Origin: Glandiceps talaboti
Lineage: Eukaryota; Hemichordata; Enteropneusta; Spengelidae
Length of the DNA: 42,500 bases
Direction: 5' to 3'
Assembly (NCBI RefSeq): GCF_964340395.1
Contig: NC_135567.1
Coordinates: forward strand, 10,944,484 to 10,986,983
Part shown: piece after piece, positions 1-11,749 of the stretch
Position numbering within the stretch: the stretch's first letter is position 1
Layout: the number at the start of each line of letters is the position of its first letter
Translations under genes and position numbers: made by a program
The notes under the pieces: generated by a model
The model's database searches: none
What the model was told of the DNA's origin: nothing
What the model saw: only the letters and a program-made list of their open reading frames with translations

Positions 1-95
1 ACAAATGTCGTTAGTTTATTACAAATGTCGGCAATTTTATTACAAATTTCGGTTTATTACAAATTTCGGCAATTATTACAAATTTCGGTTGCACA
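1..95. repeat. Short tandem repeat, TTATTACAAATTTCGG-type
   Basis: About five imperfect copies of a motif of the form TTATTACAAAT(G/T)TCGG(CAATT) fill the first 95 bases, with spacing of roughly 16-22 bases. There is no coding potential. The array probably continues to the left of the window. Confidence 0.7.
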
Positions 96-286
96 TAGCC
101 TGTGGATGACCGACGGCATTGGCAGTTACACAGTGAAAAGATTAGGAGCGTGCAACATAGCCCTATCATGTAGTCCCAAACCTGGATGGGATATATGTTG
201 AAATGTTCATGTGAAAATTCGTCTACATAAAGAGAGAGTCTCTGTGAGCAAAGCTCAGCCTTGAAATATTAGAAAATAATACATAC

Positions 287-409
287 CCCTTTCACATTTC
301 GAACCACCGAAACCAATCGGGCAAATGCAGACAAAACTATCGAAAACTGTTAAACATGTGCCATCGTTTTGGCATGTTTGATAAGTACAAATATCAGTAG
401 CTGGGAAAT
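287..409 (-). CDS. EGF-like domain exon of a mosaic extracellular gene
   Basis: This is an internal exon of 123 nt (41 codons), phase 1 at both ends. The acceptor is TTTGCAG just above 409 and the donor is G|GTATGT at 287/286. The translation carries one complete EGF module with spacing C-x4-C-x5-C-x8-C-x-C-x8-C, including the typical CQNDGTC and CPIGFGGSKC segments, so all six cysteines are present. There is no calcium-binding D-x-D/N ahead of the first cysteine, so it is a non-cbEGF type. EGF modules mediate protein contacts outside the cell. A kringle exon of the same strand and phase lies upstream at 3349-3594, which suggests the same transcript. The next exon must lie left of base 1. The domain call is secure; membership of one gene with the other exons is inferred. 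Confidence 0.9.
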
Positions 410-1906
410 CTGCAAACAGATGAAGGCATTACTCTCTTTAACATGAAATCGTGGAATCATGACGTGTTGATCCTAGGTCAGGAATGTTTTAAGATGTAAT
501 TATACATGTTACCGCCGTAGTCGCCATTTCCCTGCAAAACTAAGCTATACGGACATTTGAATGCTGTTAGCCATAGAAAACTAAATGAAACAATTATCAG
601 TTGCATGACGGCATTTTTGTGTATGTTTATCATATATTAGAGAGCCTTCAGTGATTTCAAGGGGGAGTGGTGGCGAAAATCAGACCCGGGTTTTTACATA
701 ACAAATATTAACCTCCCCCGATTCTGATGTGCTAAAATGTGAACCTCTCCCTTCAACATTCTTTTTCTAAGACATGACCACATCCACCCCCCCCCTGTTT
801 AAGGAGTTTAATGTCCTAGAATCACTTGTAAGAACTTAATCCAACCCCTGCCAGCATTTTCAAACGTTTAAAGGCATTCACTCCAAACTACTGCCACCAT
901 GGTAATGCGTGTGAAGGCACTATACTGATCAATACATGTGTTTAAAACTTATTGGCTGATTTATAGGCCACACATTCCCACTGATTAGATTGCCATATTC
1001 CCAACACTTACGGGACCGAGATCAACATCGCCTAAACATTATCCCCGTATTTTACCCAAACTTTATGGCAACAATTTTTGGAACAGATGTCACTAATTGA
1101 ATGGTAAACCCTACAAAATAATGCAAAGTTGAACAATGCAGTGAGTCAAATTACAAGATTTAAACTGAATGTCTTTCGTAAGGACAACATGTTTACAGTT
1201 TCATTCTTGCACACAATAATTATTGAAGTGCAACGGAAAATATGCAATTAGTCGTGTCTGAAGTATGTACCAAATTTAACTGAATTTAAAGAATATATTT
1301 TTAAGATATGTTCTAATAACTGAAAATCATTATTTATTCGTATGATTCATTGAAACTATAAGCTACATCACAAGCTTTACAGAACATTTGAGATTACTTC
1401 TGTTTGAAGTATGTTCAAAATTATATTGGATTTGAAGTACGCATTTTAAGAAATAGCCTAATCACTGAAAATAATAAATTATGCAAATAACTTATTTAAA
1501 CTAAGAGTTACAGCAATAAGATTTATAAGTCAGCGCGCAACCTGTGCATGTGCATGTGGATATCACCTGATAGTAGAGTATTGTGACACAGAGCCCATGG
1601 CACTGCATAGCAAGCTGTGCACTGAGAAATTTTCTTAATTTGTCCTTGAATTCTTGATGTGTCATGTGCCCTGCCTATTCCATTGTAGTACTATTCATGA
1701 GCAAGTACAATAATATCAATTAGGGGTTGGTATACTCATTATCCTTGGCTTGTAACTTTTAGTGTACCACATTTGGCAATGAAGAATGTAGTGTTTTGAG
1801 TGTACTGTGTGACTCTGGTTATTTTTTCTTACCCACCACGCCAAACATTGGTCAACTCACTACCAAGACCAGGATTAAGAACTTGGTCATAGGCATATGA
1901 TAAATC
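410..1906. other. Intron-like AT-rich sequence
   Basis: No open frame or domain signal on either strand. A short C-rich stretch lies near 786-798. If the EGF and kringle exons belong together, this is intron. Confidence 0.5.
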
Positions 1907-2053
1907 AGTTATTACCTGATATCACCTTTTCATTCATTGTATCATTGTTCATGTAGTTTCCATAATGTGACACTCGTCTAACAACTCATGTCACATTACG
2001 GAAACTACATTCATGGTAAACGATGAAAGCAGAGGTGAAATCAGGTAATAACC
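1907..2053. mobile_element. Foldback (inverted-repeat) element, MITE-like
   Basis: Two arms of about 66-70 bases are imperfect reverse complements. The left arm begins GTTATTACCTGAT and runs through TAGTTTCCATAATGTGACA. The right arm begins TGTCACATTACGGAAACTA and ends ATCAGGTAATAAC. The loop is only about 15 bases. There is no coding capacity. It lies in the presumed intron between the EGF and kringle exons. Target-site duplications were not resolved. Confidence 0.7.
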
Positions 2054-3348
2054 GCATATTATCAACTTTTACATGACACATGCACATTATTATAATCAAT
2101 GTATATACTAAATTATTTTGATTTTTAAGTATGCCTTCTTATAAGATATAACTTAAAAATTACCAAAAACCACTACCCTAAAGCCATTACCCTAAACAAC
2201 ATGTACATCAAATTTCGTATGAAATGAGCCAGCCAGTTTTGAGAAAACGAAGACACAGACAGACAAACAGACAAACGTATTTCTAAATTATAATATTCCC
2301 TTAAAAGTGTGACCCTTCACTAATCCCATTTTATAAAATAAGACTCTGCTCGAGTGTCGATATGTAAAAAGTACCGCCCCTCCCACCTTATTCCACTAAT
2401 TCTCTCACATGTAAATATTGAAGGCTCCCTTATTTCTTTCAACTGTGGATATCTCTCCTTTTTGCTCCTAAAGATATGATGTCAACCTTTTATACATCCC
2501 CTACTTTCTCTTCAATTCATACACTAATTATGATTACAATGAACAATGTGCTCACTGTTCAAAGGCTACCACTAAGCTTGATTTCAAGTGTAAAGTGTTG
2601 ATCACAAAACGCAATTCTCAATACCCATTAAAGATTCCCTAAATGTATTCAAAAATCATATGTTATGGTGGAATAACGATGCACAACATTTAATGATTTA
2701 AGCCACTTCTGCAATCCTGTGAAAGTTGTTGGTCTGGAATATGCAAGTCACTGGTTTCAGCTCTGTTGCTGTTATCGTTAAGAATGACCCATGTCCTAGG
2801 GCAAGGATTAATCCACAATTGTATCCAGTAATCCCGTTGTGTTAAGTGAGGTTACTTTATGAACAATATTATCCTAAGTGTTTACAGTGACAGTAATGGT
2901 ATATGAAATTTGAGAAAGTTATACGAGGCCGCTTCGCCCATTTATGTCAGTAGCAGATTGGCATAACAGTTTCACAACTCTGTGATCCTAATTTTATAAG
3001 GTGAGGCACTTTAAATATGTTTGGAAAGCTTACATCTACTCAACATATCCAGGAGCAAACTGATACAACCCTTACAACAATTGTCTAAATAGGCTACTGA
3101 TCAGGACGTAGTTGATATCAGCGGAGGACAATTTATACTGACTTTGAAGGTGCCAAAGTGTCTGTATCACATTGTCAAATGATATACATTGATACAAAAA
3201 ACAGCAGTCTGGGTCTCTCATGCATGTCTATGTTCTTATCAGTTTGTTTATTATATGGCAATATTGACTAACTTCCACAGACACAACTATTGCAAGGGTT
3301 GTAACATATGTTCATCAGTTTGGTGATTTTGCACCACCAACAACTCAC
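2054..3348. other. Intron-like sequence with a CAGA-type repeat tail
   Basis: A stretch ending in ACAGACAGACAAACAGACAAAC (about 2255-2277), preceded by a CCAGCCAGTTTTGAGAAAACG segment, looks like the tail of a dispersed repeat. Otherwise no coding or RNA signal was seen. Confidence 0.45.
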
Positions 3349-3594
3349 CACAGGTACCCTTTGGTCCGATGTTACACTCCACTAAGTATTCGTCATCAAC
3401 ACAGTATACACCAGATAGGTTTAGATCATCTAACTTCAAACCACGGCAGAAATTATCAATCAAACCAAAAACATGTGTCCACGGTCCCTTTGTATCTGTC
3501 GGCCAAAGACTACATGGTTTGCCTTCCGCATTATGTCGTATGTCGCCACGGTAGTCACTGCCATTATCTTCCCAGTAACATTCACCTATACCTC
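3349..3594 (-). CDS. Kringle domain exon of a mosaic extracellular gene
   Basis: This is an internal exon of 246 nt (82 codons), phase 1-1. The acceptor is a pyrimidine run ending CTGAAG above 3594, and the donor is G|GTGAGT at 3349/3348. All six kringle cysteines are present in order: CYWEDNGSDYRG (C1 with the hallmark NG-DYRG), GKPCSLW (C2), DNFCRG (C3, matching the usual N-YCRNP), GVYCVDD (C4), VECN (C5) and GTC (C6). It is a divergent kringle: the PWC around C4 is VYC, the C2-C3 loop is short, and the NPD after C3 is lost, so a plasminogen-type lysine pocket is unlikely. Kringles bind proteins, lipids or glycans outside the cell. The exon sits between discoidin-like exons upstream and an EGF exon downstream on the same strand. 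WSC- or PAN-like folds fit less well. Confidence 0.85.
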
Positions 3595-4633
3595 CTTCAG
3601 ATTAAAAAGGAAACATCATAAGTGACCATTGACATCTGCAACCCTCTACATTCTCAGTTCGAGTCATTGCCTCTATCGACCAGGCACTACAGAATGTCAC
3701 TCTCCGGAAAGAATATTTAAGAATCCATTTTACCAGACGCTATAAGCATTATACATTCTGAATCATAATCCCCTTCAGTATTTAGATGTTTATGTAATTT
3801 TCGCCATATTTTAATGTCATTTACACTCATCTTTTTTCGTATGGATAAAACTATTTTAGTCTTTAGTTGTGTACCTTTTTTGCATGCAAATTGTATGATT
3901 GACTCTTTTGGGTGAAGGTAATAGAAAGTCCATATGAGAAATGGAAGTTATTATATTGAATTCAATTTTGAATGAGGAAACAAAACAAGATTAGTCTAAA
4001 ATTTGTGTTTTCCGATCTTATTGTACGTAAATGTAAGTAAAAGTTGTATGGGCAGAAAGCGTGATTTTAAATAGTTTTTTTTCATTCATGCTATGGGTGT
4101 TGATGGAGTGGCATGACTAGCTAAAATGTCCTTTATTGAAATCTGCATGACATAAAACAAAAAAGGAAGAAGAACAAAAACAGTCTGCCGTCTTGAAGTG
4201 TTGGTAGAGAAACAGGCCAGACAACATTAGGCATGTGATCAGGGGAGAAAACAGTCTGGAAAATGCAATAATGTGATAGATGGGGGAAAATAGGATGACA
4301 TTCAAGAATAAGGTTGTTTGCGTACATCAAGGAATTCCAAGGAAGCGATAGGTGACAGTCGACTAAAAGATCTCACAACTATGAACCGTAAAGTTGTTCA
4401 TAGCTGTGTGAAGAGGGTCAGCCCTGATCGAAAACATTCAATAGTGACGGACTGACTGAGTGAGTGACACACAGTATTCCCGAAGAGACGTAAAAGGAAA
4501 TAATCCATAGCAAAGTCTTAGGTTTTCATTCCTACTCACAATAATTGTTGGATGACAAAATTATCAATCTGAAAGATATCCTAGAACCTTTTGGTTACTA
4601 AACCATGAATACTTTGTATGTCCGTGAACAGAA

Positions 4634-4795
4634 AATCATACTTCTTGTAGGATTCCTGTCTAAAGAGCTCTATACATATGGTATAATGGATTTTGGTTAG
4701 CAAATTACCAGATACATACTTCTTATAGGATTCCTGTCTAAAGAGCTCTATACATATGGTATAATGGATGATTTTGGTTAGCAAATTACCAGATA
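4634..4795. repeat. Two-copy tandem duplication, about 80 bp
   Basis: Two nearly identical adjacent copies, roughly 4634-4713 and 4714-4795, share CTGTCTAAAGAGCTCTATAC and the GTTAGCAAATTACCAGAT ending. They differ by a 3-base insertion (GAT) and a few substitutions, indicating a recent local duplication. Confidence 0.85.
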
Positions 4796-4918
4796 TACTT
4801 TAAATTACTGAAAATGGAAAATGGGAAAATTAACTATGCAGTGTATTGTATTATGTTTTGAGAACAGAATGTCTTTTTTCCAAGAACAAAAAAGAATGAT
4901 TCCTATCACTACATTTGA

Positions 4919-4956
4919 GGGTGTGTGTGTGTGTGTGTGTGTGTGGGGGGGGGGGG
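4919..4956. repeat. (GT)n followed by G tract
   Basis: About a dozen GT dinucleotides run directly into a homopolymer of roughly eleven G. Confidence 0.9.
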
Positions 4957-5896
4957 TGGTTCAGTGTTTTTATTTTGTTATTTGTTCATTATATTAAAGT
5001 ACAAAATGAACAACAAAACATGAGCCCATCCCGGCCGTAAAAAACTGATCGATCATAAAACTGAGATTCTGTCATGTGCATGTCCCAAAATAACAAGTGC
5101 AAGTAGTTATTAAAATGGAGGGCTTTCTACAGTACAGTGTTGTACATATCGCGTTTAAATTTGCCGTCAACGTCGCAAGGTTTTATTATTTTATTATTTT
5201 TGTATCGTTTGTCAGCAATTAATAATAATGAGTATAACGTCCTGCCAGTAGGAGTACTAATTACTATAGACCTGGGTGCAATTCATTCCGTTTGCATATA
5301 ACACCAAGTCGTGAATCTACTAGCCTGACCTACAAGTTGTGCCTCTATTGTGGCTCTAGATCTGTCCTTTGAGCAAGCAGTGGCTCGGGAAATTTCACCA
5401 AGTAATCGACCATTTGAACTGAGCATAATTCTACCATATCAGGAATCGAATGAGATAATGATAATAAACGTTCATACTAAATGTATAGTAAGGTATTTGA
5501 AAGGAAACAACGTGTATATAGGCTTACAATATTGTATGATGAAGACAGTCATCGACTAAAGTAACAAATTTGCAAAGATATGAAAAGTAAATTGGTGCTA
5601 CTATTTCTGTCTTGTTAACTCTAAAATGCTGTCATCATAATTCAATTTTTAAATTTATTTATTGACGTTTATTGACGCAACCTTATTTGTAATAGGTAAA
5701 CTTTAATTGAAATGTCGTGTCCACATAATGTGAAGGTGAATTATTTCAAAGTCGAAGTACACACTGTGCATGCCAAAGAAATTATATGTTGACCCATTTG
5801 CGTAAGAAATTTGCGTAAGAAATAAACCAAAAGAAATCAGGAAAACAAGCAAGCAGAGCTCTTTGGGCCGCTAGGTAGAATGTATCAAATACTTAC

Positions 5897-6127
5897 CATA
5901 TGTTGTAAACACCTCTAATTCTTTGATGACAATATTAATTGCCCGGTGGTATACATGTATAAACATCTCAATACAATTAGACAGATAATTCAGTCCACAA
6001 TACCATTGGATCCAGACACTTTTGTCGATATTATAAGTAACTGAAGTTGTCGGCCCTTTTATAGTGGAACCACAAACCAATATGTCCTCTTGAACGTAAA
6101 TTTTTGGGCAATATCCAAACATTGCAT
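5897..6127 (-). CDS. Discoidin/fucolectin-like domain, second-half exon
   Basis: This is an internal exon of 231 nt (77 codons), phase 1-1. The acceptor is CTTTACTTGTAG above 6127 and the donor is G|GTAAGT at 5897/5896. The translation follows the C-terminal half of F5/8-type-C (discoidin) and fucolectin-type galactose-binding-like folds: a GYCPKIYVQEDILVCG strand corresponds to the 'eI-VG----C' segment, then W-I-Q-W-Y-C-G, then the closing hydrophobic strand INIVIKELEVF, matching the family's terminal 'I-i-ElevY'. Such domains bind glycans, phospholipids or proteins outside the cell. The exon follows directly from the first-half exon at 7875-8174 in matching phase. Identity is by pattern only, without alignment scores; another jelly-roll family is possible. 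Confidence 0.55.
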
Positions 6128-6210
6128 CTACAAGTAAAGGCACTGGGTATCCACCAGTCATGAGGCACATACAAAAAATGGCGGAAAGTGTATTATTGTA
6201 AAGTTAAATG

Positions 6211-6255
6211 TTGTACTGTTGTTATTGCTATTGTTATTGTTATTGTTATTGTTCA
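6211..6255. repeat. (TTATTG)n microsatellite
   Basis: A short hexanucleotide run TTATTG with minor interruptions. Confidence 0.8.
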
Positions 6256-6613
6256 ACAGTTATAAATCATGTTAAGCGATTAAAGCATATTATAGCACAT
6301 CGTTTTCATAAACACTTCATAATTGGCTGAGACTTTTTCACGTGGTATTGAATATTGATCCATATAGAACATGTATAGATGGATACTAGTCTCGTTCTAT
6401 TTCCCTAGAGCAATATTCATGTCGCATGAAAGTCATATCAAGAATATGATTTGACTATGTAAATGATATGCGCCTGAGAATATACACTTATTATCTGACT
6501 TTTTCATTAACTAGTAGACGTCATATTACCCCTTGCACTGTTTTCAGCCGCCATTAACTGCCAACATGGTTTATATGTGTACTAGGGTACTCAAAGCCCA
6601 GAAATAAGTATTA

Positions 6614-7628
6614 GTCCGTTGGCCGACCCTCCTAATTCTGTCACATTGTTGTAGGGGGTCTTGGTGACTACAAGATCTTTGCAGATATAATTTGTATATA
6701 TTATGCTGATACCAAATTTAAAATGTTCTACAAAAAATGTTTGAACATGTGTAGTAAATTTGACCAAAACTGTCTTTTTTTTTACTTTTTTTCATCCAAT
6801 ATTAACATTTGTGCCAACAATCATGAGGTCTCCAAGATCTTGGTAGATATTTATTGTTCATATTATCATTATAACAAATATGGATACTTGTAAATAAATG
6901 ATATTGAATATTTGGTAAATTTGACCAAAAATGCATTTTTTCCTTTTTTAACCCAAAATCAACAATTTTGAAAAAAGTCTCCAGTCTACAAGATCTTAGT
7001 CGATATTCGTAACTTATAGCAATCTAATACTGAAAATGAACATTTTTATGGAAAATGATATATAGTAGATATATAGTATATTTAGTAGATTTGACCAAAA
7101 ATGTCATTTTAAAACTCTTTTTTCACCCAAAAGTTCTTGGGAGATATTTATTGCTTATTTTATCATTATAACATATATGGATACTTGAAAGAAAATTAGT
7201 TTCAAATATTTGGTAAATTTGACCAAAAATGTCATTTTTTCACCCCAAATCAACATTCTTGTTTTGCGAACAATAATGTAAATCCTAATAAAACATTGTG
7301 TGGTTCCCGTTACGCTCAATTTAAGAATAGGTTGGGTAGCTATTCTTTTTATTTTATTTTATTTTATGATATTTTCTTTCAGTATGAATGTCTAATTCAG
7401 GTTTTCCATTCCTTTTCCAAACGGTCTCTGTGTTGTTTATTTCTTCCTATTAGATGTACAGCCATTACAGATTGGAAGAACAGTTTTATTTTTCTCTTAA
7501 GGTTGATGTCAGTTTCCGCATCTAGAATTTTCTGTGAAACTTCACAATTTTTGTGGTTTATTATTTTCATCTCGAATACAGCTTTACGGTCGGCAGTGAA
7601 AACCTAGGTGGGGTCGGATAACCGGAAC
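6614..7628. mobile_element. Candidate non-autonomous DNA transposon with TIRs
   Basis: The ends look like imperfect terminal inverted repeats. The left end contains GTCCGTTGGCCGACCCTCCTA. The reverse complement of the right end (7605-7628) reads GTTCCGGTTATCCGACCCCACCTA, sharing TCCG and CGACCC-CCTA. Inside is a tandem array (6655-7250). No transposase is seen, and a plus-strand open frame at 7296-7607 has no recognisable domain. It lies in the presumed intron between the two halves of the discoidin-like domain. Confidence 0.35.
6655..7250. repeat. Degenerate tandem array, about 150-bp units
   Basis: Four diverged copies recur at roughly 150-bp spacing. Each holds CAAGATCTT(A/G)GT-GATAT or GTTCTTGGGAGATATTTATT, followed by TGGTAAATTTGACCAAAAATG and a run of T with CACCC. 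It is noncoding. Confidence 0.7.
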
Positions 7629-7874
7629 CAAACAACTAATTATTTATGCCAATATCGATAAAAATACACTCAATGTTAATTTCATAATAGTTAATGGCGA
7701 CCTTGTTAGACATTAATTTATTTCATTTTATTTACTAAAACAACATGTCAATTTTTACAGCTTATGCTACTATTACAAATACGATCATTATTTTAATATA
7801 CTGATGGACACAACAAAGTTAATTAATATTTTAAAAAAATATCCGGATAAAAAGTATGTAAATTGAATACATAC
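7629..7874. other. AT-rich intron-like sequence
   Basis: No signal beyond AT-rich sequence between the candidate transposon and the discoidin-like exon. Confidence 0.4.
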
Positions 7875-8174
7875 AGCTATCTCTATCCGTTAGCAGTCTG
7901 ATGCTGTGAATAAAGATTGCATTTAAAAATTTGAGACGAATTAGCGGCATGTGGTAGTCGATTTGGCATGTTTCCAAAGCTATCCAAGACAGGTGATGGG
8001 GATATATATCTCTTGTTTTGAAGTAAATTTCCTGAAAACGTAGAATGGCACTGTCTATGGTGGCATCCATACCATCATACTCCGTGTTCGTCTGTAAAAT
8101 ACCATCGCTCAAACTGTGTAAATTTAATAAACTGGAAGTATCGATTGATGATATCGGAGCTACATTATAAAGAC
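7875..8174 (-). CDS. Discoidin/fucolectin-like domain, first-half exon
   Basis: This is an internal exon of exactly 300 nt (100 codons), phase 1-1. The acceptor is ATATTTTGCAG above 8174 and the donor is T|GTATGT at 7875/7874. The protein begins LYNVAPISSIDTSS, like the 'NVA-gkpa-qSS' start of F5/8-type-C and fucolectin domains. It continues with HSLSDGI (family: 'a-avDG') and ends with SWIALETCQID followed by IFIHSIRLLTDRDSC, matching 'WW-VDLG---I--V-LltR'. The remaining strands are supplied by the exon at 5897-6127, so together the two make one galactose-binding-like fold. This is an extracellular binding module of the mosaic gene. The fold assignment rests on motif order; ligand and calcium-site residues cannot be judged. 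Confidence 0.6.
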
Positions 8175-8199
8175 CTGCAAAATATCAGAGAGAAAACTA

Positions 8200-8500
8200 T
8201 TACCATATATCACTTTGTGGTTGGCAAAGGGTTAGAGATGCCGGTTTGGAATCAACAGGTTGCAGGTTCGAACACTGTCGCTGCAGTTTGTTTCTGAATG
8301 GCAAGATTTGAATTACGACTGCCTCAGTCAGCCCACCTGTATAATTTAGGACCTGATAGTACAAAGGTTGCAATGTGAATGTTTTACTCATATGCGCTTA
8401 TCAATGATGTAATGGATTGTATGCTCTCCAGGGTGTTGAGGAAATAGAAAGAGCCGTTATGCCTCTATAGGTCCATGTCAGGTTTAATGATTGCAAAATG
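8200..8500 (+). mobile_element. tRNA-derived SINE
   Basis: The head resembles a tRNA with pol III boxes: a box A-like GGCAAAGGGTTAGAGATGCC (from about 8223), then a box B GGTTCGAACAC at 8265-8275. A body with CTGCCTCAGTCAGCCCACCTG follows, of the kind seen in many invertebrate tRNA SINEs. The 3' boundary is unclear and may reach about 8660. It is inserted between two discoidin-like exons of the minus-strand gene. Confidence 0.65.
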
Positions 8501-8972
8501 ATTTGAGCACAGAGTGTGAAAGCACGTTATACACGCTAACATTATTATAACAAAAGTTATTTTAAGAGATTGGGCCTCACTGAAAGATACACATTGGATA
8601 TGTATTTTTATTAAGATATGCAGACAGTTCAGATAATCTTGTTTTTGTGGGCGTGAAACATGCATACATCAACTGGAATTTGTAAATTCCAGTTTGGACT
8701 GTCTATCTTAGTTATTTAAAATGATGATAGCATTTGTTAACTTAACACTGTCTGTTTTTTTAAAAATGATATGCTACCCAAAGTTAAATGCTTAAAATAA
8801 TAAAGGTACTTATGTCACTGAGCTGAAAGTATATACATGTATTTTCTCACTTGTTTAAAAAAAATTTCGCCGCCTTTTTGAATTTTATTTGAAAACACTA
8901 AAACAGATAGAATTTAGAATTGAATAAGTGGTTGAAGGATATACTTTACTCTGTCGTCAAGTATATTCATGT

Positions 8973-9178
8973 TCAATTTAAGCTAGCCTTGATCGAAACA
9001 CCAATAGTATGCCAGAAAGGAATCTTTATATGAGCATACGAAATTGGTGGTCCCAAACTCCTAGCTTCATAGAAAAAGTTCACTATGGGTTGATATGTAT
9101 AAACAGTATGTGTGCGTGAACAATGTAGCAATTTTCCAACGAAAAGGAACATTTCGCTCATAAATGGACCACAGTCTA
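8973..9178 (-). pseudogene. Second discoidin-like second-half exon, possibly decayed
   Basis: An open stretch follows the acceptor ATACTTGTAG above 9178, whose sequence resembles that of the 5897-6127 exon, and it is also phase 1. The translation starts DCGPFMSEMFLFVGKLLHCS, again the 'eI-VG----C' pattern. It ends with ISYAHIKIPFWHTIGVSIKAS, like the final two strands of the galactose-binding-like fold. It then meets TGA (8975-8973) instead of the expected E-V-F end and a donor. It may be a paralogous exon from a tandem domain duplication that has lost its donor, a true terminal exon, or coincidence. No matching first-half exon was found upstream; LINE insertions occupy that area. Confidence 0.35.
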
Positions 9179-9284
9179 CTACAAGTATTTCTCAAACTAA
9201 TTTTAAATGTTTGCAGTTCAAACTGGACGGACTATTACACTACTGCTTAAGCTTAGTGTCTAATCTTCAAGTTTACATGCTTAA

Positions 9285-9390
9285 GTACACATACATACAT
9301 CCCTACATACATACATACATCCCTACATACATACATACATACATACATACATACATACATACATACATACATACATACATACATACATAC
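9285..9390. repeat. (ACAT)n microsatellite, broken by a LINE
   Basis: About 25 ACAT/CATA tetranucleotides occur with two CCCT interruptions. The same tetranucleotide resumes at 10673-10687, after the LINE fragment. Confidence 0.9.
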
Positions 9391-10674
9391 AGGGTAGAGA
9401 AGGAAATACAGATAGAGAGAGCTCATAGAATAAACAATGGTCCAACAGTTCGTGGTTCAAAATCTATAGTAGCTAAACTGGTGTCTTGGAAGGACAAAGA
9501 ATTGATTATGAAAAACGGACGTAAGCTGGCCGGATCAAATATCACAGTGGACGAAGATTTCTCCGGAAGAGTGAGGGACTAAGAAAGAAACTGTTTACTA
9601 AAAGATGTGAACTTAGAAACTTTTCACTAGCTTTAAACTGTAAACTTTTTTGATGCTATGGTGAAACCAATTTTAATTTATGCTTCAGAAATCTGGGGTT
9701 ACAAAGATGACTTGAGTATTGAGAGGGTGCAGTTAAACTATTGTCGTAAACTTATTGATGTTAGAACAAATACCTCCAGTAATGCAGTGTTGGGTGAATG
9801 TGGTACAATGCCTCTTTTTGTTGATTGTATTAAACGTTGTATTAAATATTGGTTAATTTTGATTCACATGGCTAACTCAAGGCTTCCCTGTAGGGCCTAT
9901 AAAATGTTATACAATTTGGACTGACAAGGTAAAATAACTTGGGCAAGTCATGTTCGCAACTTATTGCAAAGATATGGTTTTAATTATGTATGGATGGCTC
10001 AAGAGGTTGCCAATCAAGAATATTTTTTTTGTCATTATTTATGTCTAGAGTCATTGAAGTAGCACACCAGGAATGGCATACTAATATTCAAGAGGATACA
10101 ACACTTTATCACTACAGAAACTTTAAGTCACTTTTAGAACAAGAGAAATACATTACAGATTTACCAGACAAATATCTTATTTCAGCTATTGCACGTATTA
10201 GATGTTCATGTGATAGTCAACTGGTATGTGTAAAAGGAAGACAGTTGAATATAGAAAGAAATGAAAGGATTTGTAAATTTTGCACTAAAAGTGAGGTAGA
10301 TGATGAATTTCATTTTATTTTGACATGCCCCTACTCTGAGGAATTACGAACCAAATATATTTTACCCCGTCATCTAGAAAACAGAACCTATTACACTTTT
10401 ATTAAACTTATGCAGACAAAGGACAGATATGAAACCATTGGACTGGCTAAATTTATTTTCAAAAGCTTTAAGAAAAGACAAAATAATAGAGAAATATATA
10501 TTTTTGTGTGTGTATTGCTACCAATGTGTACAGTGATCTTATTTATGAAATTTCTTTTTTTTGTCAAATAACCTTTGAACCCATGAAGCTTATGAGGCTG
10601 TGAAATGTAACGAAACCCCAGTGGCCTAGCTTATGTAAATAAACCGTAATTGAATTGAATTGAATTGAATTGAA
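9391..10674 (+). mobile_element. Internally deleted LINE: ORF1 tail joined to ORF2 C-terminus
   Basis: The 5' part (to about 9600) encodes an ORF1p-like RRM/CTD fragment: IERAHRINNGPTVRGSK, IVAKLVSWKDKELIM, and GSNITVDEDFSGRVRD. With a stop and a frame change it runs straight into the C-terminal part of an ORF2 protein (VKPILIYASEIWGY, IERVQLNYCRKL). A further frame change follows, then the zinc-knuckle-like CKFCTKSEVDDEFHFILTC and a basic tail ending near 10570. The whole endonuclease and RT are missing. The 3' end is AATAAACCG followed by repeats of ATTGA. It cannot be functional. The C-terminus resembles CR1/L2-like LINEs of marine invertebrates; the exact clade is uncertain. Confidence 0.8.

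Positions 10675-11749
<1,075 letters not shown>

Larger units (their letters stand above)
3595..5896. other. Intron-like sequence with microsatellite and local duplication
   Basis: No exon was recognised on either strand. Holds the 80-bp duplication (4634-4795) and a GT/G tract (4919-4956), listed separately. A plus-strand open frame at 5350-5559 has no recognisable features and no splice or promoter support. Confidence 0.45.

Noticed and set aside
468-533. Minus-strand GNGDYGGNMYNY after a TTTTGCAG acceptor, resembling a kringle start
   Set aside because: Phase 0 rather than phase 1, no flanking kringle cysteines, no donor, and a stop after 18 codons. Probably coincidence or at most a relic.
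8200-8300. A functional tRNA gene
   Set aside because: Box A and B are present, but the acceptor stem and cloverleaf are not intact and a SINE body follows.
9112-9582. Single 156-aa plus-strand ORF taken as one gene
   Set aside because: It is a chance fusion of antisense exon sequence, the (ACAT)n tract (THTYIHTYIH) and the LINE ORF1 fragment; only the last part is meaningful.
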